A DNA stretch of 64,000 bases from an actinobacterium acMicro-4 (GTDB lineage: Bacteria; Actinomycetota; Actinomycetes; Actinomycetales; Microbacteriaceae). Shown here piece after piece: positions 18,133-26,392 of the stretch. Numbering within the stretch: the stretch's first letter is position 1; the number at the start of each line of letters is the position of its first letter. The DNA lies in the NCBI GenBank assembly GCA_000754445.1, contig JNSD01000013.1, forward strand, positions 228,600 to 292,599, written 5' to 3'. A program made the translations under genes and the position numbers. The notes under the pieces were generated by a model, which saw only the letters and a list, made by a program, of their open reading frames with translations, was not told where the DNA came from and did not search any database.

Positions 18133-19362
18133 GTGACGACACCTGCCAAGCGCCTGCCCTTTGTGCTGTTGCAGGTCGCCAACTTTGCGGGGGCATCGGC
18201 GAATTCGATGACGTTTATCGCCATTCCCTGGCTGGTCCTGGAGTTGACCGGGTCGGCGCTGAGCACGGGAATTGTGGCTGCCCTGGCAGCGATCCCTGCA
18301 ATTGTCATGTCACCGTTGGCTGGCCTGTTGATTGACCGGGTCGGGCGAGCAAAGATTTCGATTCTCTCTGATGTGCTCTCCGGACTCTCGGTACTGATGA
18401 TTCCCTTCGTTGCCATGACCGGTCGCCTGGACTTGTCGGTCGTGGCTGGAGCCGCACTGTTGGGCGCGATTTTCGACCCCACTGGTTACACCGCGCGCAA
18501 AACGCTCATTGAGCCCACGGCCAAGGCCAGTGGTGTGAGTCTCGCGAGGGCTAATTCGCTTCACGAAGCTTTGTTTGCACTCGGTTTTGCTCTCGGCCCA
18601 GCTCTCGGGGCAGCACTCATTGGCGTTGTGGGAACAATCATGTCTTTTGCGGTCATTACGGTATTTTTTGGCGTTGCCGTCATCGCTGTCTGGGTCATAC
18701 CGTCTGCGGCAACGATGGTCCCGGATGACCGTCCCGACCAGACCGGTGCTTGGTGGCGTGACGCCATTGAGGGCTTCCGGGTGATTCGTGCTGACACCGC
18801 TCTCTTGGTGGTGACAGCCTTCATCGTCTTTGTTGACTTTGTTTACAAGCCCACAGAAGTTGTCATTCTTCCGACGTATTTCCAGTCGATTGATAACCCG
18901 TGGGGGTTCGGCGTGGTGATCTCCGCCATGGCGTTGGGGGGAGTGATTGGCGCCTATTCCTTTGCCCCGCTAGCGGCTCGCTTTACGCTGCGCACGATCG
19001 TTCTGTCGTGCTCCATTGCATCATCAGCGTTGCTTTTTGGTTTGGCATTCTTCCCACCGGTCTGGATGATGGGAGTCTTTGGTTTGGCCGTGGGGATGTG
19101 TTGGGGTCCGATGGGGCCACTACTGAATACCCTCGTGCAGACGCGCTGTCGACCCTCGGTTCAGGGCCGAGTGTTTGGAGCACAGATGGCCTTGTTTGCT
19201 AGTGGGCCACCGCTCGGAATGGTCCTCGTTGGCGGCCTCGTGGAAGGATTCGGCGTTGCCGTGGTCTATCCATTTATCGTGGCCGCGGTGTTCCTCTGTG
19301 CCCTTGCTCTTTTGGGCGTCCGCCAGCTTGCTGGTGTTGACCGGCACAGGGCACCTCAGTAG
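18133..19362 (+). CDS. MFS transporter (MFS_3/enterobactin exporter-like)
   Basis: A 409-residue polytopic membrane protein with about 12 hydrophobic segments. The loop LIDRVGRAK after the second helix and the repeated RFTLRTIV-type loop in the second half are MFS features. The N-terminus resembles macrolide-efflux/MFS_3 proteins. A GTG at 18133 is used. The substrate is unknown. It stands alone, 23 bases after the hydrolase and 9 bases before the next gene, so it may be read in the same transcript. Confidence 0.85.
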   Translation: MTTPAKRLPFVLLQVANFAGASANSMTFIAIPWLVLELTGSALSTGIVAALAAIPAIVMSPLAGLLIDRVGRAKISILSDVLSGLSVLMIPFVAMTGRLDLSVVAGAALLGAIFDPTGYTARKTLIEPTAKASGVSLARANSLHEALFALGFALGPALGAALIGVVGTIMSFAVITVFFGVAVIAVWVIPSAATMVPDDRPDQTGAWWRDAIEGFRVIRADTALLVVTAFIVFVDFVYKPTEVVILPTYFQSIDNPWGFGVVISAMALGGVIGAYSFAPLAARFTLRTIVLSCSIASSALLFGLAFFPPVWMMGVFGLAVGMCWGPMGPLLNTLVQTRCRPSVQGRVFGAQMALFASGPPLGMVLVGGLVEGFGVAVVYPFIVAAVFLCALALLGVRQLAGVDRHRAPQ

Positions 19363-19371
19363 GGTGAGTGA

Positions 19372-20166
19372 GTGGACGACCTGCCGATTTTTGACCTGAT
19401 TACAGGCCTCCCGGTCCATATTCTTGTCAATCACGTCGTGGTGGTTATTGTCCCGCTCGCTGTCATCACCGTGATTCTCGCGGTGGCATTTCCGAGACTG
19501 CGCCAGAGCTATCGCTATCCGGCCGTTGGACTAGCCATCATCGGCGCTCTCTCGGCGATTGTTGCCGAGCAATCTGGTGAGGCGCTGGAGGCCCGGGTCG
19601 GTGTCGCCGAGGAGCATTCTGAGTGGGGCGAAATGCTGCCACCAGTCGCCGTGGCTCTCGCTGTCCTCTCAGCAATCTGGCTTATCGTTTCGTACATGTC
19701 ATCGTCACGGGGAAAGATTCTGGCCGCCGTTATCGGGGGCATTGTCATCATTATCGGCATTGTTGCCGTTGTCATTACAGTTCTGGCCGGCCATTCTGGC
19801 GCCCAATCGGTATGGGGCGACCGGGTGTCCGACACCGAGTCGGCCGTCGTCGAACCAGCCGATGAGGCAGTGGCGCCGGAGGCCACAGCCGAGGAAGCAC
19901 CAGCGGTTACTACTGACACCAGCGTTCTTAGTGTGGAGACAGTGGCGCTGAATGATTCTGAAGCGAGCTGCTGGACTATCGTCGATGGCAATGTTTATGA
20001 CCTGACGGACTGGATCTCCTCTCACCCCGGTGGCGCTAGTCGGATTCTTGTGCTCTGTGGAATAGATGGAACGTCTCAGTTCGAGGGCCAGCACGGTGGT
20101 TCATCCTCAGTGGAGGGCACCCTCGAGAGCTACCTTCTCGGACCGATTGGCGACCCAGCGCCCTAG
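19372..20166 (+). CDS. DUF2231 membrane protein fused to a cytochrome b5-like haem domain
   Basis: A 264-residue protein with two parts. Residues about 10-150 hold four hydrophobic helices of the DUF2231 type (LPVHILVNHVVVVIVPLAV, with a His able to bind haem or metal). A Thr/Ala/Glu-rich linker follows. The C-terminal ~65 residues form a cytochrome b5-like domain with the haem motif HPGG and a second His in GQHGG. The helices anchor an external or internal b5 domain, suggesting electron transfer. The partner is not apparent from neighbours. GTG start. Confidence 0.85.
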   Translation: MDDLPIFDLITGLPVHILVNHVVVVIVPLAVITVILAVAFPRLRQSYRYPAVGLAIIGALSAIVAEQSGEALEARVGVAEEHSEWGEMLPPVAVALAVLSAIWLIVSYMSSSRGKILAAVIGGIVIIIGIVAVVITVLAGHSGAQSVWGDRVSDTESAVVEPADEAVAPEATAEEAPAVTTDTSVLSVETVALNDSEASCWTIVDGNVYDLTDWISSHPGGASRILVLCGIDGTSQFEGQHGGSSSVEGTLESYLLGPIGDPAP

Positions 20167-20176
20167 GGCCTAGCCC

Positions 20177-20275
20177 ATGGCTGACGAGAAATGGCGCGGT
20201 CAGGTTCCGCTCTGGGCCTGGATTATTGCTGGGCTCGTGATTGCCAGCACCTTTTATACTCGGATTCTTCCCTAG
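20177..20275 (+). CDS. Small single-pass membrane peptide (32 aa), hypothetical
   Basis: An ATG eleven bases after the preceding stop opens a 32-codon frame starting MADEKWRGQ. It continues with PLWAWIIAGLVIASTFYT, a clean membrane helix, and ends RILP. The TAG stop lies in the first unit of a 17-bp tandem repeat. Shape and position suggest a genuine small membrane protein translated with the DUF2231/b5 gene. No family is recognised. Confidence 0.5.
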   Translation: MADEKWRGQVPLWAWIIAGLVIASTFYTRILP

Positions 20276-20339
20276 AGCCTGGGTTCCTCTAGAGCCTGGG
20301 TTCCTCTAGAGCCGGTATTCCTCTAGGGCCCTTATTCCA
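20272..20339. repeat. 17-bp tandem repeat, four units
   Basis: CTAGAGCCTGGGTTCCT is repeated exactly at 20272 and 20289. A diverged copy follows at 20306, and a fourth more diverged unit at 20323. Each unit begins CTAG(A/G)G and carries TTCC. The array lies between the convergent b5 and PTS transcription units and contains the stop codon of the 32-aa gene. Confidence 0.85.
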
Positions 20340-20374
20340 GGGCCCTCAGCACGCCACACCAAAGGTGTGGCGTG
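20325..20374. terminator. Double hairpin between convergent transcription units
   Basis: AGGGCCC at 20325-20331 pairs with GGGCCCT at 20340-20346. Directly after it, CACGCCACACC at 20350-20360 pairs perfectly with GGTGTGGCGTG at 20364-20374 around an AAA loop. There is no strong T tract. The position between convergent ends suggests a bidirectional terminator. Confidence 0.65.
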
Positions 20375-20581
20375 TCATTCGGTGTCGTCGGGCTGTTTCT
20401 TGAGGGTGTAGAAGATTCCAAAGAGCCCCCAGCCCAAGAGGGCGACGGTCACAACCCAGGGCCACATCCCGCCGGTGGCAAAGGCTTGATCCCGAATCGT
20501 CATCCACAGGGCAATGGAGAGCAAACCGGTTGAGAGAAAAGCGAATCGAATCGCTTTTCTGCCTTGTGGGTTCGATGTCAT
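20375..20581 (-). CDS. Small two-helix membrane protein (68 aa), hypothetical
   Basis: An ATG at 20581 gives MTSNPQGRKAIRFAF followed by two hydrophobic stretches (about residues 12-30 and 42-60, the second GMWPWVVTVALLGWGLFG) and a polar KKQPDDTE tail. The start overlaps the ptsI stop as ATGA, making it the last gene of the PTS operon. It matches no family I recognise. Its coupling to enzyme I is the only hint of role. Confidence 0.7.
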   Translation of the reverse strand: MTSNPQGRKAIRFAFLSTGLLSIALWMTIRDQAFATGGMWPWVVTVALLGWGLFGIFYTLKKQPDDTE

Positions 20582-22197
20582 AGTTCCTCCAGAATAGCTC
20601 GAACTTCGCTTTGGGCTTGCTCGGGAGATGTTGCTGATAGGGCAGCACTCGCGCATCTCTGCGCGGTTTTCTTGGTGACGCCTTGCAAAGCGCTGGCCAC
20701 GTCATTGACTGCGGAGCTTGCTGCGCTCACGGAGTGAATCCCCAATCCTGCCAGCACAATCGCGACGAGTGGATTAGCCCCGGATTCCCCACACACTCCG
20801 ACTGGAACGCCAAGAATTTCTCCGGCGTCAACAATTCTCTTGATTTCTCTGAAGAGACCTGGTTGCCACGGGGAGTTGAAAGAGCTGAGTTCCGGGTGGA
20901 GACGGTCCGCGGCGAACAGGTACTGGGATAAGTCATTGGTGCCGATGCTCAAGAACGAGACCAGCCCGTGCAGATCGGGAAGGACAGAGATGATTGCTGG
21001 TGTTTCCACCATTATTCCCACCTGAGTGATGCCCGCCTGGTGACAGAGAGAAGCAAAGTGGCGCACCTCCTCCACGGTCGACACCATGGGTGCCATCACT
21101 CCAACATCCCGTCCCGTCTCCGCCACTGCTCCTGCAATGGCGCGGAGCTGGCTTTCAGCAAATTCGGGGAATTTGCTGGCCATGCGAAATCCCCGCACTC
21201 CCAGTGCAGGGTTCTCTTCACGAGCCACGGGCAGGAAGGGGACAGGTTTGTCGCTGCCGGCGTCAATGGTCCGCACAATGATCTTGCCGCGGGGGGCCGC
21301 CAGAAAAACTTCCCGATACAGCGCCTGCTGTTCAGCCAGGGAAGGAGCGTCAGACGCGTTCAGATACAGCACTTCGGTTCGAAACAATCCCACACCCTGG
21401 GCCACCGTCTGTGCAGCGTCACGACCTTCTTCGGCGGATCCGATGTTCGCTCTCACGGTGATCAGGGGAGCATCGCTGAGGGGGGCCAACATGATGGATT
21501 GCGTCTGTAATTCGAGGCTTCCCCCCGGCACCACGCGATCACCCGCCGGGTCGAGCAGGACGCTTGACCCGTGGCGGAGGGTGAGCGCGCCGTGACACCC
21601 GACGACCGCAGGAAGGTTGCGCGCGCGGCAAATAATGGCGGTGTGCGATGTGGGACCACCGTGTTCGGTGATCACACCGACCACACTGGGGCCAAACTTG
21701 CTGGTCTCTAGCGGAGTCAGGTCCCTGGCAACTAATATCCACTGTCCGTCCGAGGGGAGATCAAGAGCACGTTTTTCCCCACGATGGACGCTGCCAATTT
21801 CCCTGCCAATGGCCATGAGGTCACTGACGCGTGACTGAAATTCTTCATCCTCACCCATCATCGCTGAGAACTCATCCAGTGCATTCTGGAGCGCCGTGGC
21901 ACCGTCCCATCCTTGCTCTAAGGAAGGCCTCGCCAATTCCAGAAGCTCAGAATCCTCTACCAATACCAGGAGCGCTTCCATAATGTCCGAACTCACCGAG
22001 TCGTTCCCGGCGGCATCCCCTCGAAGCCCAGACACCGTGGTGGCGATGCTCGTCGTCAGCGCCTCTGTTTCCTCAGCGAGTTCACGTGTTGCCCTCTTCG
22101 GCTCCAGGGGGCTTCCCGCCATCGCTAGCAACCAGACGTTGCCCACAAGTCCGTGCGAACCCACACCCACACCGCGAAGCTCGACCGTCTTGGACAT
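20578..22197 (-). CDS. ptsI: PTS enzyme I (phosphoenolpyruvate-protein phosphotransferase)
   Basis: Enzyme I takes phosphate from PEP and passes it to HPr. The 539-residue protein has the phosphorylated His185 in GGPTSHTAI, a PEP-binding TIM-barrel domain with FRTEVLYL and GIMVETPA, and the catalytic Cys in GVCGESGAN. It is a little shorter than E. coli EI (575 aa). It follows ptsH by 5 bases. General PTS genes embedded in a substrate-specific operon suggest this is the main or only sugar PTS of the organism. Confidence 0.96.
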   Translation of the reverse strand: MSKTVELRGVGVGSHGLVGNVWLLAMAGSPLEPKRATRELAEETEALTTSIATTVSGLRGDAAGNDSVSSDIMEALLVLVEDSELLELARPSLEQGWDGATALQNALDEFSAMMGEDEEFQSRVSDLMAIGREIGSVHRGEKRALDLPSDGQWILVARDLTPLETSKFGPSVVGVITEHGGPTSHTAIICRARNLPAVVGCHGALTLRHGSSVLLDPAGDRVVPGGSLELQTQSIMLAPLSDAPLITVRANIGSAEEGRDAAQTVAQGVGLFRTEVLYLNASDAPSLAEQQALYREVFLAAPRGKIIVRTIDAGSDKPVPFLPVAREENPALGVRGFRMASKFPEFAESQLRAIAGAVAETGRDVGVMAPMVSTVEEVRHFASLCHQAGITQVGIMVETPAIISVLPDLHGLVSFLSIGTNDLSQYLFAADRLHPELSSFNSPWQPGLFREIKRIVDAGEILGVPVGVCGESGANPLVAIVLAGLGIHSVSAASSAVNDVASALQGVTKKTAQRCASAALSATSPEQAQSEVRAILEEL

Positions 22198-22202
22198 TGG
22201 AG

Positions 22203-22478
22203 CTATCCCTGATTGATGTAGGAGTCGATCTCAAGGGCAACCCTCGTGGCTGTCTCGCTATCGAGGGCTTCCACCACCACGGCAATCTCTTCGCCTGTCT
22301 TCACCTTCATGGCCAGTAGTCTCAACGCCGATGCGGCCGAGACATCGGGGCCACCCGGTCTGCGGAGGGTCACCTCGACACCCTCGGCCTTGACGAGGGA
22401 CACGATTTGGCCAATCGGTCGGGCGTGTAATCCAACGGGATCGGTGACGACGACAGTGTGGGTGTAGGTGTGGGTCAC
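22203..22478 (-). CDS. ptsH: HPr phosphocarrier protein
   Basis: A 91-residue HPr that shuttles phosphate from EI to EIIA. The phospho-accepting His18 is in DPVGLHARP. The position matching the regulatory Ser46 of low-GC Gram-positives reads Ala (ASALRLLAMKVKTG), so HPr-kinase control is not expected, as in other actinobacteria. The first base of its stop region overlaps the dehydrogenase gene upstream, placing it inside the operon. Confidence 0.95.
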   Translation of the reverse strand: MTHTYTHTVVVTDPVGLHARPIGQIVSLVKAEGVEVTLRRPGGPDVSAASALRLLAMKVKTGEEIAVVVEALDSETATRVALEIDSYINQG

Positions 22479-23530
22479 TAGTCGACCCCTCCAGGAATAA
22501 TGACCACTTTGATCGCGGTTCCTGATGTCACTGCATCAATCGCGCCTGCGACATCATCGAGGGGAAGTCGGTGGGTGATGAGGTCTTTCACAGGGACTTT
22601 GCCCTCTGCGATCAGGGCGAGGGCTTCCTTATTCTGTGCTGGGCTGGAGCCGTTTGCTCCTGCAAGAATCAATTCGCGATAGTGCACCACATTGGAGTCC
22701 ACCGCAATCATCGGCTTGTCTTTCGGCAGTCCTCCAAAGAAGCTGATGCGACCACCCGGCGCCGCCAATGCGATGGCTTGCTCTTGGGCCTGTCCAGAGG
22801 GCGCAGCGGTGATAATGACCGAGGGTCCAACACCATCCGTTTCGTGGCGCACGATGGCGTCCAAATCCTCTGTGGACATGTCAATCGCCCGGTCGGGCGC
22901 CACAGCGGCTGCCGAGAGTTGCAAACGGCTGCCGTTAATGTCAGCGAGAAAAACCTTGCGCGCTCCAAGCGCCCGGGCTAAGCGCACATGGAGGCAGCCA
23001 ATGGGTCCTGCTCCCATCACCAAGACGGTGTCGCCTGGGCCCACTGAGATGACCCTCTGCGCATTAAGAACACACGCTAGGGGTTCAGCAACCGCCGCTT
23101 CTTCAAAACTGAGAGTCCCAGGAATGAGGTTCACACCGTTGGCTTTCAGGACTGCGCTCGGAACAATCATTTCTTCTGCAAAGCCACCGGGGTATTGGTA
23201 TCCCATGGATGTCTGATTGGGGCATATCCCCTGTTTCCCGGCCTTGCAGGCCCAACACTCTTCACAGGGCACCGCGGCAATAATCTGGACTCGATCACCC
23301 TCGTTAAAGTCCACGACACCGGCGCCGCGGGCAATGACGACCCCCGCGATTTCGTGACCGATGATCTGAGGCGGGGTGAGCCGGGGATGTCCGTGCTGAA
23401 AAATCTTGGCATCGGTGCCACACGTTGCGCACGCCATCACTCGAATCTTGAGTTCTCCCGCTTGAGGTTCGGGACTATCAACCTCTTCAATCACCAGTTG
23501 CCCGGGGGCTTTAAACACGGCGGCCTTCAC
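22478..23530 (-). CDS. Zinc-dependent MDR dehydrogenase, probable polyol(-phosphate) dehydrogenase
   Basis: A 350-residue medium-chain dehydrogenase. Catalytic zinc ligands are in CATCGTD and GHEIAG, the structural-zinc loop is C-x2-C-x2-C-x7-C in CEECWACKAGKQGIC, and the NAD-binding VMGAGPIGCLH motif follows. The family includes sorbitol dehydrogenase and galactitol-1-phosphate 5-dehydrogenase (GatD). Lying between EIIA and HPr, it probably oxidises the phosphorylated polyol delivered by the PTS. There is no MtlD-type mannitol-1-phosphate dehydrogenase in the locus. Start GTG at 23530, 4 bases after EIIA. Substrate identity is inference. Confidence 0.85.
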   Translation of the reverse strand: MKAAVFKAPGQLVIEEVDSPEPQAGELKIRVMACATCGTDAKIFQHGHPRLTPPQIIGHEIAGVVIARGAGVVDFNEGDRVQIIAAVPCEECWACKAGKQGICPNQTSMGYQYPGGFAEEMIVPSAVLKANGVNLIPGTLSFEEAAVAEPLACVLNAQRVISVGPGDTVLVMGAGPIGCLHVRLARALGARKVFLADINGSRLQLSAAAVAPDRAIDMSTEDLDAIVRHETDGVGPSVIITAAPSGQAQEQAIALAAPGGRISFFGGLPKDKPMIAVDSNVVHYRELILAGANGSSPAQNKEALALIAEGKVPVKDLITHRLPLDDVAGAIDAVTSGTAIKVVIIPGGVD

Positions 23531-23534
23531 GACG

Positions 23535-23966
23535 TTAGATTCCTTTCACTAACAGTGACCTAATTTCTTCCTCCGACGTGGAGGAGAGCAAAACGTGTGC
23601 GCTGGCGTCATCCAAAAGGATTTCTGCCAGATTTCCCAAAATCTCTACGTGTCCGTCTCCAGCTGCCGCAATTCCGATAGCAACAGACACCTGCTCGTTA
23701 ACCCAGGCAATGGGCTCCAGAAATCGGACGAAGACGAGTTGGTCAAAGAGGACGTACTGTCGTGACTTGTCCGTGCCGTGGGGGATAGCGAACCCGCCGC
23801 CAATTTCCGAGGGAAAAATCTGCTCCCGCTCCCACATAGCTTCTGCATACTCAGGTTCGATTGCGCCGAGCTCGCGCAACAGAGACCCACAGACAGCTAC
23901 GGCCTCCTCTCTCGAGGAGGCCGTAGCGTCTAGGACGATACCGGCCGTCTGAAGCAGATCATCCAT
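23535..23966 (-). CDS. PTS EIIA component, mannitol/fructose type
   Basis: A 143-residue EIIA that accepts phosphate from HPr. The phospho-His is H63 in GGGFAIPHGT. The ATG at 23966 (MDDLLQTAG) overlaps the EIIB stop by 8 bases; an upstream extension would run well into EIIB. EIIA, EIIB and EIIC are separate genes here, whereas E. coli MtlA is one fused protein. The reading frame contains a very strong hairpin near its 5' end (23896-23927). Confidence 0.92.
   Translation of the reverse strand: MDDLLQTAGIVLDATASSREEAVAVCGSLLRELGAIEPEYAEAMWEREQIFPSEIGGGFAIPHGTDKSRQYVLFDQLVFVRFLEPIAWVNEQVSVAIGIAAAGDGHVEILGNLAEILLDDASAHVLLSSTSEEEIRSLLVKGI
23896..23927 (-). other. Perfect 14-bp hairpin with GNRA loop inside the EIIA coding sequence
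   Basis: GCTACGGCCTCCTC at 23896-23909 pairs base for base with 23914-23927. On the mRNA (minus) strand the loop reads GAGA, a GNRA tetraloop closed by C-G. It begins about 40 bases inside EIIA, so it lies just past the EIIB/EIIA junction. Confidence 0.7.
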
Positions 23967-24273
23967 CGGAGATAGTGCCGCCGCTCTCCAGAGCGCCGAC
24001 AAGTCTCGCGATGTTCAAGTCGCCAAGGAACATATCGAAGATGATGACCACGGAGTCCGGCACGGCTTGTTTTGCGCGGTGGCTGAGGCCACGGTGCACA
24101 AGAACTAAGTCGTGCGGAGTCTCGCGGAGCTCGTGCACAGGTGCGTGCACGACGCTAATCTCCAACTTTTTCAGCTGCTTTGCTAGTTGACGTGCGACCA
24201 TAACGCTCGATCCCATGCCCGCTTCGCATGCAACGACGATGTTCTTCACATCGGCTGCCGATATCGATGCCAT
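23959..24273 (-). CDS. PTS EIIB component, mannitol type
   Basis: A 104-residue EIIB domain. The phospho-accepting Cys16 lies in VVACEAGMGSS, matching the mannitol-family P-loop. It transfers phosphate from EIIA to the polyol on EIIC at the cytosolic membrane face. It sits 8 bases after EIIC and overlaps EIIA by 8 bases, so the three are translated together. Confidence 0.92.
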   Translation of the reverse strand: MASISAADVKNIVVACEAGMGSSVMVARQLAKQLKKLEISVVHAPVHELRETPHDLVLVHRGLSHRAKQAVPDSVVIIFDMFLGDLNIARLVGALESGGTISDG

Positions 24274-24281
24274 CGGTATTC

Positions 24282-25394
24282 CTACTTTCCGGCCTTCAGG
24301 TCCTTCGTGCGCTTCTTTGCAGCCTCGAAGTCTGCCTCAGTGGCGTCAACCTTCGACAGGCGAAGGATGAACCATCCGACAACGAACGACACTGCGGCTG
24401 AGAGTGCAATTCCCAGGAGCACACCGAGGTGGTTTCCAGGAGGTGTCACAGCCATGTAGGCGAAGATGGACCCGGGCGACGGGGTCGCTACCAGTCCCAC
24501 TCCGGTCACCATGAAGGTTGCCACACCAGTCGCTCCACCCAAAATGGCTGCGAGCACGACGAGCGGGCGCATCAGCACGTAGGGGAAGTAGATCTCGTGG
24601 ATACCGCCGAGGAAGTGGATGATAATCGCACCCGGGGCAGAACCACGAAGGATCTTGGGTCCAGCAAGCCAGAAGGCAAGCAGGATTCCCAGACCGGGTC
24701 CTGGGTTCGTCTCCAGCATGAAGAGGATGGATTTCCCAGTCTCTTCAGCCTGAACTACTCCGAGGGGTCCGAGGACACCGTGGTTGATGGCGTTGTTCAT
24801 GAACAGGATCTTTGCCGGTTCGATGAGAACGGAGGCGATGGGAAGCACACCGTTATCAACTAGCCAGGAAACACCATTGCCCAGAACGGTGGTAATTGCG
24901 CTCACGATAGGACCGATTGCCAAGAATCCCAGGAGGGAGCCCAGCATGCCGGCAATACCGAGAGAGAAGTTACCAATCAGCATCTCGAATCCAACAGGCG
25001 TAATTGGGTCGAGTACCTTGTCAATGTACTTGAGAATCCAAGCCATCAACGGGCCGATAATCATTGCTCCGAGGAACATGGGGATATCGGTTCCCACGAT
25101 CACTCCCACGGTAGCGATTGCACCGATAACGGCACCACGCTGACCATGGACGATTCGACCACCGGTGTAACCGATCAAGATCGGCAGGAGGTTCAGAATC
25201 ATCGGACCGACCATCGACGAGAATTCCTCGTTCGGCAGCCAGCCAGTGGGGATGAAGAGTGCGGTGAGTAGACCCCACGCGATGAAGGCTCCGATGTTCG
25301 GAATCACCATTCCTGCGAGGTTGCCACCGATTTTTTGGAGTCCCGCACGCCAACCGGCCTGGGTCCCCGTCCCCGAAGGGATGAAATCACTCAT
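24282..25394 (-). CDS. PTS EIIC component, mannitol family
   Basis: A 370-residue membrane permease with 6-8 hydrophobic segments and the diagnostic GGIHEIYFPYVLMRP motif of mannitol-type EIIC, near residue 260. It moves the polyol across the membrane. The N-terminus (about 15-50) and the motif NIGAFIAWG match MtlA. Substrate could be mannitol or a related hexitol or pentitol, because neighbouring enzymes are not the standard mannitol set. First gene after the DeoR operator palindrome. Confidence 0.93.
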   Translation of the reverse strand: MSDFIPSGTGTQAGWRAGLQKIGGNLAGMVIPNIGAFIAWGLLTALFIPTGWLPNEEFSSMVGPMILNLLPILIGYTGGRIVHGQRGAVIGAIATVGVIVGTDIPMFLGAMIIGPLMAWILKYIDKVLDPITPVGFEMLIGNFSLGIAGMLGSLLGFLAIGPIVSAITTVLGNGVSWLVDNGVLPIASVLIEPAKILFMNNAINHGVLGPLGVVQAEETGKSILFMLETNPGPGLGILLAFWLAGPKILRGSAPGAIIIHFLGGIHEIYFPYVLMRPLVVLAAILGGATGVATFMVTGVGLVATPSPGSIFAYMAVTPPGNHLGVLLGIALSAAVSFVVGWFILRLSKVDATEADFEAAKKRTKDLKAGK

Positions 25395-25495
25395 TGGGTA
25401 TTACCTTCCTGTATGAGGGTTGTGCACGAGGCCGAGTTGCCAGGGTGGGTCACACAGGGAGAGCGTGCTTCCCATCCTGGCGTCTCGATTCGTGC

Positions 25496-25521
25496 TTTCG
25501 TTTTCTTCAATGAAAACGAAA
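25496..25521. promoter_or_regulatory. Candidate DeoR-family operator upstream of the PTS operon
   Basis: TTTCGTTTTC at 25496-25505 and GAAAACGAAA at 25512-25521 form a perfect inverted repeat of 10-bp arms with a 6-bp spacer. It lies about 100 bp before the EIIC start and directly after the end of the DeoR-type gene. TTTCG-type half sites are common for DeoR-family sugar regulators. Confidence 0.7.
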
Positions 25522-25537
25522 CTGTGTGGGAGGTGTG

Positions 25538-26299
25538 TCATGCCACAACCACCTCTACTCCGCTGCCCGTAAAGCGATCGATAAAGCTGTCGTCCGTTTC
25601 GAGGTCGGTAACGAGGCGGTCGACGTCTTTGGGTCCACCAAAGGTCACCGGGTAGATAGAACCAAACTTGCTGTTGTCTGCGAGCACAATGCGCTCCACA
25701 GAGTTCTCAATCATTATGTGTTTGACGAGGGCTTCGTCCGTGTCATAGGCCGTAAGCCCGAGCTCTGGAGAAATTCCGTTGACGCCGATGAAGGAGACCA
25801 CCGCGTTGAGTTGCCTCAGGTCCTCCACCGTCTTCGCACCGACGGCGCTCAGGGTCGTGGGTCTGATGCGACCGCCGAGCATGTGAGTTTTGGTGGAACT
25901 ATCCGCAATCTTTGACGCCAGAGTGACGCTATTGGTCACCACGAGGAGGTCTTTGCGGTTGCGCAATGTGGTGGCCAGGAACTCGGTGGTTGTCCCGCCG
26001 TCGACAAAAATGCATCCTTCGCGAGGGATGTATTGGGCAGCTGTCTCTGCAATCCGGCGTTTGGCGTCGGAATTGCGATTCAGACGCTCGGAGATTGTGT
26101 ATTCGTGAGCAAATCGTTCGAGCGCTATAGCCCCACCGTGCACTCGCCGGAGGATTCCCCGCCGCTGCAATACATCGAGATCACGTCGAACGGTCTCGGT
26201 TGCAACACCGAGTTTGTTGGCTGCCTCGGCAGCATCAATACGGCCGTCGTTGAGGGTCCAATCGACTATGCGCAACCGCCGCTCTTCTGCCAACAGCAC
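25538..26299 (-). CDS. DeoR-family transcriptional regulator of the PTS locus
   Basis: A 253-residue regulator. The N-terminal winged helix contains the DeoR signature (VATETVRRDLDVLQRRGILRRVHGG), and the sugar-phosphate-binding domain carries FVDGGTTTEFL and DNSKFG. Such repressors release DNA on binding a phosphorylated sugar intermediate. Start is GTG at 26299 with GGGAG upstream. It is transcribed toward the PTS genes, and the candidate operator lies just after its stop codon, so it probably represses EIIC and the following genes. Confidence 0.92.
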   Translation of the reverse strand: MLLAEERRLRIVDWTLNDGRIDAAEAANKLGVATETVRRDLDVLQRRGILRRVHGGAIALERFAHEYTISERLNRNSDAKRRIAETAAQYIPREGCIFVDGGTTTEFLATTLRNRKDLLVVTNSVTLASKIADSSTKTHMLGGRIRPTTLSAVGAKTVEDLRQLNAVVSFIGVNGISPELGLTAYDTDEALVKHIMIENSVERIVLADNSKFGSIYPVTFGGPKDVDRLVTDLETDDSFIDRFTGSGVEVVVA

Positions 26300-26392
26300 T
26301 GTTGTTCTCCCAGCTCAACTCAGGTGGTGCAGAAAACCTAACACAAAACCACAGATAACAACACAGATTCCCACATAAAACCAGATGTCGAT

